This document shows positions 55,598 through 64,000 of a stretch of 64,000 nucleotides of DNA, in pieces; position 1 is the first letter of the stretch, and the number at the start of each line of letters is the position of its first letter. The notes below the pieces were generated by a model, which was not told the origin of the DNA, did no database searches, and saw only the letters and a list, made by a program, of their open reading frames with translations. The stretch is taken from NCBI GenBank assembly GCA_963931925.1, contig OZ007571.1, forward strand, positions 11,339,160-11,403,159. The letters run 5' to 3'. Both the position numbers and the translations under genes were made by a program. Source of the DNA: Onchidella celtica (lineage: Eukaryota > Mollusca > Gastropoda > Systellommatophora > Onchidiidae).

Positions 55598-58500
55598 TTA
55601 CTATTGCTACCAGAACGTCCATTGGTCGACATTGGCATGAAGCATTCATTGCGAGAAATCTGGGAAACAATAGAAGACTGGTTACTGATTCATCTTTCTT
55701 TGTCCATTATAGCCACTAACGTCTTTTTTCATAATATTTAATCTCTTGCTTAGATAGCTTTAACAAATACCTGCATAGTGCACCACACATCAATTAATTG
55801 AATATCTTAAAAATGAGTATGTTTGGTTATACATGTATTTTAATTTTAATATGCAGTTAACTACATTTACATTTGCTGATCTGGGTAACAATCAAACAAA
55901 ATTATATTCAGGTTCGACAGAGGATAAAAGTTCGCTGTTATTGTATTGCTTCATAATTGAAATCAATTCCGTTTTGCTGTCAAACAAAAGTCATTGGCAT
56001 ATATTTTTTTTTTATACAGTTCTCCTTCCGGACTCCCGTCTCTTATTTTTTTGGCCCCTACAAGTTCTTCTGAACATTCATTCTGGTAGCTGAGAAAAGT
56101 ATTTGGGTAAAGGGGCTCTTCTAAGCCAGGTTATAAATTTGCATAATATATGCATTCAACTACAACAGGAAGAGGTGCCTCAGTTCAGATTGAAACCATC
56201 ATGGAACTGCATAGCTTTGTTATTATCAAAATGTTTTCACATAATTTATGTCATGTCTTTCTTTTCGTTATCGTGATGTCTATGGTGCAGTTCTGATAAT
56301 CCTGTCTCTATTTTTGACACGTCAGAAAAAATGACCCCATACTGCTTGATGACATACTCAAAATAGTTTATAATGCTATGATATATTAAATAAATAACCA
56401 TTCTGATTCCGAAATAAAACATTGAAAAGCGCATTTGGGTCCAATTGAGTATGTTCCATTCCCCAGTTCTTGTAATGTGAACTTCATCTGTTGTAAAGTT
56501 CAGATGGGTCTACTGACGAACGACTATGGCAACTGAACTACCATGCAAAAAGAAAAATCTGTCAGTGGACAGACCCCATTCCAGCATGTTACAAATTACT
56601 TTTCATTACTTATGAATAATTTTGTAAAAGTCTTGACGGCCGGGGAACAGACAAACAGATTAGATCGATTGATAAATAATTGACAGACAGAAATGATAAG
56701 AATTTGTGTAAGAATTATGTGCCCTTGTGGTATTCCTTTTATTGGCTTTGTCTAGTCAATATTTCACCTGTCTGTCTGTAAGGCTGATTCTGTCTGTCAA
56801 TCTATTTTTCTGTCTGCGATAGAAGGAGAGTAATAACTACTCCAGATAATCTTAAGTTCCTTTGTCTCTAAATGTTTTAGAAAATGTATTTTTAAATGTT
56901 TCATCCGAGCAGCTATGTGTGGAATCATAGTGATTAACTTACAAGGCGTTAAATTCGGTGCGCTTTACCCTACTAGGCTCAGAATAATATGTAAAGCATT
57001 AAATCGCATGAGACACTGCCTTGGACTTGCGCTTAATGCAGTTCCACCACCTACCTTGTGAGGAATGTATAGTGCCTTGGCGCTCATGCGATCCTTAGCG
57101 AGACTGCAGGTTAAGGGAAATTATCACCTGATCATGATCTTTTATACATTGTGTGTTTTTTCTGTGTAGTGATTTTTTTCTTAACTTTGGATTCTATTGA
57201 TCAACGACTTGGGTACTTTGCTTCGTTTGAATATAATCAGGACCCCCCAAAAAGTCCTGCACAATTATATAGATGAATGGTGTTGTAATTTTTTTTTGCG
57301 AAGAATCTAACGTATGGATCGAGAGAAGGACAGCGGGGAGAAAGAGAGAGAGAGACGGAGAGACCAAGGGGGGCGAAAGCAGGTTTATCGCTTGCAACCT
57401 CAACCATGTGGTTGCGTATTACCAAAGATATTAGATTGATCAGATCAAACAATCCCTTCTTCCGACCCCTTAAAATACCGTTTACATAGGGTCACGGGTA
57501 CCGCCCACTCTCGGAGCGCAGACTCAGCGCTTCGCCAAAGCATTTGCATGGAAAAAGACACAACATCGATCGGTTTCGCCTCCAGAGGCAGTTTCACTAT
57601 TTTTAAAATTTGCAATATGTAATTAATGATGAAATTCAATATAAAGAAAAGCAAAAAAAGAGCTGGTGAAGGAAGGAAAAAGAGAGAGAAAACAGATTTT
57701 CACGAGATTACTTAGGCAAAGATATATTAATGTGCGTGCTGCTTCCTCGGCCTCTCTCGCAACGTTAAATTTAGACAACCGACAGCGCTTGGATCTCGAC
57801 TGCTAACTGTTTGTACTGCTACATGTCTCTATTGCGACTGTTGATGTGATTCTCGACGATGGTGTACTTTTCGTGAATTAGGAGAAGAAAAAGAAGAGGA
57901 GGAAGAACAAGAAGAAGGAAAATCCAAGGTTGGTCTGTTGTTGTTAAAGAAAAGTCATTGCATTAAACGTTTTCAAAACCCTTCATAGTTCCCGCTATTG
58001 TTCACTTTCTTACTTGCACTCATTTTGCTGCTGGGAGACAGGGCACGCGAGTTACGTCATGAACGGAAAATCCAGCCTTCTGTCCCATGTTATTCTAAAA
58101 ATATACTAGATTTGTCATCGGTATGATGGAAAATTAATAAAACTGCCGGGTACTGCGACATTGCTACCACATTTAAAAAGGACAAAAAATAGTCAGAGGT
58201 TTCCTACAACGAACAACTTTATAATTACAAAGTGTAAGCAGCTTCCTAGGGTGAGAGCTGAACACTGAAGAAAACTTGGCATTTTGTCTATTCGGCTTTG
58301 TAAAAAGTGCCGTTGTTTACATCTCTCACGCGTATGCCACTAGGTGGTGCTGCCAAACCAGTGCACGCGAAAACCCCGAGTTGTCTCATCTTATCATTTC
58401 TGGTATCTTTGGTAATACTAACACTAACAGAAGACTTCATTTCCTTTTATGGCCCTAGCCCAGGAACGTTTGGATCTTACTGACTTCGTTGAATACTGTG

Positions 58501-59114
58501 ATATGGTTATGTGTAATGAGCAGTTTTAAATACTAGTATATTTTGCTTGTATTTTTTCAGTTTGACACTGATGATCTTTTACCACGCTCCATGGTCTACA
58601 TCACATGATATATCTCATTGATATGAAATAAAGGCTTGTAATGTCCTAACCGAAAAGTGTTCATATTTTTTGTCTCCGGATCCATGTCATGTTTGTTGCG
58701 TTTGTCCGCAGATTCAAATGTTTCCCCCAAAAAATGTTCCATTTTAGTGAACTCCATAAAGGTAATATGGACATTAGTTTGCAGACATCCGAGAAGAACA
58801 GCGATATGATACGAAGCTTGACAAAAATCCACGTAACAACTGAATGGTTATGAAATTAAATGTTACAAGTTAATAAATTAATATTCCAAGTTAAACAATA
58901 AATGTCATATGCCGTTTTATCACTTTCATTCCTTATTTCCAGAACCATACCATTTGAGAGTGTCTGTACTAATAAATTCGCCACAGACACAAATTTAAGT
59001 AGCTACAGAGAGAAACATCTTGCCGTGCAACTGGTCAAGACACAAAATTTAATGAGAAAATTAAGAAAAGAGATGGTGCAAGGACAGAGAGAGAGAGAGA
59101 GAGAGAGAGAGAAG

Positions 59115-59150
<36 letters not shown>

Positions 59151-59573
59151 GAGAGTGGCAGAATTTAATAGAGCATATCGAAGAAGTGTGTAATGCTTAC
59201 ATGCTCTCAGGGTCACTAACATAATTATCAACTTTATTGAATTAAACAAGTGCACGTCAAAAATAGAACACGACTTTTATTACTTCGCAACCATACAGCT
59301 GACAACATAATTATTCATCTTATGAACTGGTTACTTTCGAATAAAGATATCAACTTCCATCACATTTCTACAAGTAGGTACTGAGATAATGGCCCTTGAA
59401 GATGAGCAAACCTAACATTTCGGTCACATTCAGACCCCAAAAATGTATTTCTCAAAAACCAATTGGTCAACGTTTAAAACACGGTTCATTCAGTGTGGTA
59501 TGAGGAGAAAAATCAAATTGCACATGAAATCCTTAACTATCCACAGTTATGCCCCTTGAGTGACAAACCTTAA
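55598..59573. other. Downstream stretch without a recognisable gene
   Basis: No exon series or transposon coding found on either strand. Short GA runs occur at about 57335-57365, an A/G-rich run at about 57880-57920, and a GA microsatellite at 59083-59157. Confidence 0.5.
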
Positions 59574-60208
59574 CGTGCAGGCAGAGTGGGCGCTGCTTGG
59601 ACGCCACTTCCACTTGGCCGCTCCTTGCTCGCACCATTTTGCAGCGACCAAAATCAAGACAACAAGAAATGCGTTACCGAAGACAGCGTGGAAGCACCTG
59701 GCTAGCCACTCCCTCTCACCACAGAGACACCTTGGACGCACCAAAAAACTTGCAACGTGGTGGTTTAGTGCCGCACTAATTTTGTCGCCCCTTACAGGCC
59801 ACATGTATTTATTCATTCATACATTACCTTAACGTGGTAACCACTTGACAATGGTTTTCGAAAGTTAGTGGTTCTTTTTTCTAGGTATGGTCCAACTTTG
59901 GCAAGGAATAGCTTAAAAGTAGACGATTTCATTCTTATATACGACAAACATTTTTCATCATCTGAAAATACTTGTTCCATTAAATGATAATATTCGCCAT
60001 ATGTAGAGCGGCATTGTTGAATTTTGTGGACCCAGTAACGGCATCTGTTCAACCTTCGTTTTCTTAACCAATACAAAATCATAAATTGAAGAATTCCACT
60101 CTGTCTCCTCCAGGCCGCATGCTCGCCTTTCCCCTTGCTCGCCCCTTTTGGGGCCTCCAAGGAGCGTCCAAGGGGCATCCAAGCAGCGCCCACTCTGCCT
60201 GCACCTAA
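59571..60208 (-). mobile_element. PIF/Harbinger-like DNA transposon, deletion derivative, TSD TAA
   Basis: The element (59574-60205) has inverted ends: GTGCAGGCAGAGTGGGCGCT then GCTTGGACGCC on the left, and its near-perfect complement on the right, flanked by TAA at 59571-59573 and 60206-60208. TAA/TTA targets are typical of Harbinger. The minus strand inside encodes a fragment resembling the N-terminal region of Harbinger transposase (about 60075-59830: RRLNRCRYWVHKI, STYGEYYHLMEQV, MKSSTFKLFLAKVGPYLEK, TTNFRKPL). The DDE catalytic part is absent, so it cannot move on its own. Confidence 0.82.
59830..60075 (-). pseudogene. Harbinger transposase N-terminal fragment
   Basis: About 80 codons matching by pattern the start of PIF/Harbinger transposases (R-x-x-W...G-x-Y-x-x-L...F-R-M-x-x-x-x-F-x-x-L-L-x-x-V...I-x-K-x-x-T-N-x-R-x-x-[IL]). 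The longer open frame to 60322 runs through the terminal repeat into flanking DNA and is not a real gene. Confidence 0.7.
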
Positions 60209-62458
60209 ACGCCTACCGAAGAGAGCAGAAAAATACCATGTCTTGCTATTTAGTCTTGTTTCGAACAGGTTCATTGAAACACCTAAATTTGAAGTATTTT
60301 TTATTCCATTTCCCAATTTCACATATCACGAAGTTACGTGCATTATTATGTGAGTAAATCTTTGTGTGCCGAAACAGCTGTCCTCATGGCCTCATTGTTT
60401 GAAGAATGTCCTTTCATGCTATGTTGTTATACACATCTGACATGCCCTTGTCAATCCTTCTGTGCTAATACATTGCTCCATTCATCTAATGCTGTAGCCC
60501 TGACTAATTGGGATGCACCATAATAGTAAGCAGTACACAGAAGGGTCTTCTTGTGGAATGACTGTTTTGAAACTAGCACAGCGAATATCTCTGATTTGTT
60601 AGGTGTATTTCAATGGCTTTAGAATAGAATTCTTCAGAACAGTCTTCTATCATACTCCCTGTGTAGGTCACTCATATTAGGCAGAAAGATGCAGGTGGCA
60701 AAACGTATGCACCAGGTATGAATTGGAATTAGTTGGACAATTGTGTTTGCCAAGTATCCGGGAAAGATCTTTACCTGGTGAATATCAAATAATTGTCTGA
60801 CCTTACGGCACCAGTAATTTTTTTTTTTTTTAAACTACAACTTTGCAATCCACTTCGTGCATTTACTGATATACAACTTTTAAAGCGGTAGCTTATGAGC
60901 TAACTTGCACATGTTAGTTCTCTCCTCTTTTCCTCAGATTTGTGCTGTGGTCATCACCCATTTCTTCTGATATACTTTTTCCTCATGCTGAGGCTGAAAG
61001 AAAGCCTGTTCTACTTCCAGTATGGTATACTCTTCATCAGATGTAGAAAATAGGATTAGATTATTCCTGCCACACGCTGCCCATTTTCAAATAAACTGCT
61101 CGAAAGAATCGATTAATGAAACCATATCTCTTAGAAAGACCTCCTCAAGACAAACAAAAAAGTCAACAAGTAATATAAATCAGTATTCCTATATTAATTA
61201 GTCAAACTATTTTTTTTCATCTAGGGAAAAGAAATGAAATTACCCTGGATATTTCTATAACTAGTAATTTAATTTGAAATACGACAACAGGAGAAGCATA
61301 AACTTGCATCTCTGTGTGCATCAATAAATCACCCGGCTTTACTATCTGGCATAAAAGAGACGTCCTGTGATATAAGTATAAAAGAACAACATTACAGCAG
61401 ATTTATTACTAGAACTGGACATTGCATTAGATTTATTAGTCTACTGCTTAGTCACACGGTCGACAGGTATTCGAAACTTATAATCTCACACCAAAGCTAA
61501 TCTCTTTTTGCTGTGATCCCATCTTCTCACAGCCATACTTAAAGAGGAAAAACATTGATAAAAAAATATATGAAATCAAATATAATTCCCAACTGGTTAT
61601 ATCGCTTTTACATACGTGTGGGCTTTTATTCACCAACAGCAGTACAATCTGTCTTGCTCATGCTTTCACCTTTTTTTCTTTCACAATCTTAATCTTCATC
61701 TCAGATAGCCCAGATCTGTAACATCTACGATATCACCACCCTCCTCTTCCAGATTTGTAGATCTAGATCTGGTTTTACGATTCCAATCGTTACATTTCCT
61801 ACATTTCGACTATTTCTTGCTCTTCAAAACTCCTCTCCCTCCGCACTGTAATTACTCACAAACTCAATGACATGTAGATACTCGTCTACAAGCTTTCTTA
61901 CCTAACTTTGTCCCAACAGCAGTTACATTTTTTAAAAACGTCCATGATACGTTTGTAACAGACGCCACTATTGTATTGTTTGGCTGCCGTGTTTCATAAA
62001 GAGTGCGTTGGCTTCGACCAAACGCTAATGAGAGAGTGGCATGCCCCGGGGCTTGGCTAAATAGCCGACGTGAGAACCCCGTACTCAGAGGAATTTGCCG
62101 ATAACTAGGTATGACCTAAAATGTTAACAATCGTTTTGTATTATGTCAGACGCTCTGGTTTGGTTAAATTTGATGTAAACCATTCAAAAATGATCTTAAC
62201 CTGTTGTTGATATTATCGTCCATATGCTGATGTATCATGCTATTTACCAGTTACTGTCAGGAAAAGGCTTTGAATAACAATCCTTCACCCTCAGAGATGC
62301 ACACAAACAGAGTTTTCCTGAGTTTTAGTGTTTTAATTTAGTGCTGATTGTCAGGTAAATGGATAAAGAAGAAAAAGAAATAAAAAAAATGATTTTTTTT
62401 TTTTTTCTACCCAAAATTTGGATATTAATTTTTATTTGATTTTTAGGTGGGCGCTATG
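60209..62458. other. Stretch with nothing recognised
   Basis: AT-rich. I see no exon series, RNA gene or transposon with defined ends. A GC-richer patch at about 61950-62100 begins TGTAACAGACGCC but I found no matching LTR end or TSD. Confidence 0.45.
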
Positions 62459-63690
62459 AGTGAATTTTCTGATCATGTGTGTCTTAGCTTCAGTTTTGTA
62501 AGCCACGCTGTAAATGTGATGGAAGAATTTCAAGAAAATGTACAGAGATGAGAACGAAAGTGAAACGGAAAGAAAGAAAACATGTTGAATTTGTTGACAT
62601 TTCCAGCGCCGAGTACGTAGACAGGCTGCATGAAATTGTTGACATGTTGAACAACGATTGTCCCAAAGAGATCTTGCTGAGCAGTGTGTACATAAACTAG
62701 GGGATGTAATATTATGTGCGGGGGAAATCCCATTGAGTGAAAGTAGGTCAGCCAGAGTGTAAGAAGTGGTGAACGATGGTATGATAATGAATCCTAGGAA
62801 AAACGTGAAGTGTTTAAGTGGGCGGAGAGAAAATTTCGCGTGACCGAGAGTGCGGAAGACCGGGAGAGGATGTGCACTGCAAGAAAAGAGTATAGAAAGT
62901 GTTGTCGTAAGAAAAGGAGGAAGGAGATAATAATTTTTTTATTGTTCTGTATTGTACTCTGTTCATTCTACTACAATAACTGCTCCCCTTCTATTATCTT
63001 ATTCTATTAACACTCCCTCGCTAATTGCCTGCCGTGCCCTCGCTATTGTCTTCCGTTGTTCTCGCACTCTTGATTCCTTTGTCTTAGTGTCAACCTGCTG
63101 TTGCAACCAGTCGAACAATAAACTCCTATCATCATCATCAATACCCCTCCAAAACATTTATCAACAATAATAATTATTATCTGCAAATTAGAGCTTAGTC
63201 GTTCTGATCTAATACGTTTTTGGAGAAAACTAAAAAACCAATAAAACTCAGGTAAAAGGAAAGTGCGACTTCGTAGATTATTTCCAGACCCTAAATAACA
63301 GGATATCAATGTTGGGGGAAGTGGAAGAAGAAGAAATTAGTCTGTGGGAGGGGAATGAGGATCAACATTGTGACCAACTACTTGATGAAGAAATATCAGT
63401 GGATGATAACAGTTTGAAAAGTAACAACGCTGCAGGTTACGACAATAACGTTAACGAATTTATTAATGTGGGGGTTACGCTGTTAAAGTAGTTTTAGTAA
63501 AATTATTTAATACGGTTTTAAAATTGGGTTGTTTTTCCGAAATTGTGGGCAGTAGGGGAAATCGTCCCAATTTAGAAAACCGGACACAAAGATGACCCCA
63601 AAAATTATCGAGGAATAACTCGTTTGAGCTGCCTGGGTAAACATTTCACTAATATGCTATGTTGCGATGTGGTTTATGGCAAACGACTGC
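62459..63690 (+). mobile_element. LINE E: decayed non-LTR retrotransposon, endonuclease end to RT start
   Basis: Coding fragments in several frames, in the expected order: endonuclease end SDHVCLSFSF (about 62470), linker with WYDNES (about 62769), KWAERKFRVTESAEDRERM-like charged helix (about 62813-62925), then after an inserted solo LTR KCDFVDYFQTLNNRISMLGE and NNAAGYDNNVNEFI (63270-63470), and KNYRGITRLSCLGKHFT (about 63600-63650). Stops and frame changes are frequent, so it is old. The NYRGITLLSCLGKLF style is found in Jockey/I/CR1-type LINEs; clade not fixed. Confidence 0.75.
62938..63161 (+). mobile_element. Short solo LTR 4 (214 bp) inside LINE E, TSD TTTAT
   Basis: The segment 62943-63156 starts TGTTCTGTATTG and ends CCCCTCCAAAACA and is flanked by TTTAT at 62938-62942 and 63157-63161. 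An AATAAA lies near 63117. It separates the charged linker of LINE E from the following coding part. Length resembles short-LTR gypsy-type or TRIM elements; family unknown. It is younger than LINE E. Confidence 0.75.
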
Positions 63691-64000
63691 AATTTCAAAG
63701 AGGAAAAACCCACACTGGACAACCACACTAAACTTTCGTACTGGAAATACTAACCAAATCAAATGAAATATTGTCAGGCCCGTAGGGCCACAATAATGTA
63801 TTCAGTTAAACAGAAATAAATATAACATATGTAAATGAATTTCAGGGTAACTGTAAAACAAGTGGAATTGTAGGAGCAGAGTCTCCAATGGCAAAGTCAC
63901 TTGCACTGAAAGTGCTACACAATTTAATTTTAGAATGGACAAAAACATCATAGCACTGAATCAAACATAACGTTAGACTCATAATGACTTAATATGGAAT
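63691..64000. other. Window end, nothing recognised
   Basis: Possibly the rest of LINE E, but no motif can be followed beyond about 63690. Confidence 0.4.

Noticed and set aside
59813-60322. 169-codon minus-strand gene
   Set aside because: Crosses the terminal repeat of the Harbinger derivative; only the inner 80 codons are meaningful.

Overview
The window is animal nuclear DNA: AT-rich, full of simple repeats, LINEs, LTR elements, Helitrons and a DNA transposon, with one long host gene split into many short exons. A receptor tyrosine phosphatase with EGF-like and fucolectin-type domains, plus LINE tails of the kind common in molluscs (a GCGC-type hairpin, then a TATAAAT-like segment and an ATT repeat), suggests a lophotrochozoan, most likely a mollusc. 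The species assignment is inference.

Host gene. I could build 29 coding exons on the plus strand from 8204 to 55568. Splice sites and phases agree throughout and give about 1,350 residues ending in a stop. No signal peptide or start was found, so the 5' end is missing or lies upstream. Order of domains: an EGF/laminin-type repeat, a galactose-binding-like region, a fucolectin (FTP) domain, six EGF-like exons (three of them a recent tandem duplication), a single transmembrane helix, a juxtamembrane segment, a complete PTP domain D1 with its catalytic Cys, Arg and WPD Asp, and a D2 that has lost the P-loop arginine and looks like a pseudophosphatase. The short tail has a Grb2-type YxN motif.

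Mobile DNA. 1-3323 is a LINE with a second LINE nested in it in reverse and a 31-bp tail-only insertion. Intron 1 holds a solo LTR (9077-10304), a Helitron 3' end and an RTE-type LINE with target-site duplications (TSDs). Intron 4 is a degenerate TAGG array split by another solo LTR (17037-18411). The intron after the transmembrane exon holds an L1/Tx1-type LINE flanked by a 15-bp TSD. The intron before exon 17 holds a whole-looking 8.7-kb Ty3/gypsy-like element (36056-44788) whose pol order is protease, integrase, reverse transcriptase, RNase H, as in the Gmr1 lineage. Its 5-bp TSD is TACAG, so it landed exactly on the exon 17 splice acceptor and duplicated it. Intron 18 carries another solo LTR (46388-47694).

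Downstream of the gene (55.6-64 kb) there is no convincing host gene. It contains a PIF/Harbinger-like deletion derivative (59574-60205, TSD TAA) and a decayed LINE (about 62459-63690) interrupted by a 214-bp solo LTR.

The most noteworthy observations are the splice-acceptor insertion of a very young retrotransposon with an unusual pol order, the lectin/EGF receptor phosphatase itself with its exon-cassette duplications, and the tail-only LINE insertion in a copy of its own family.
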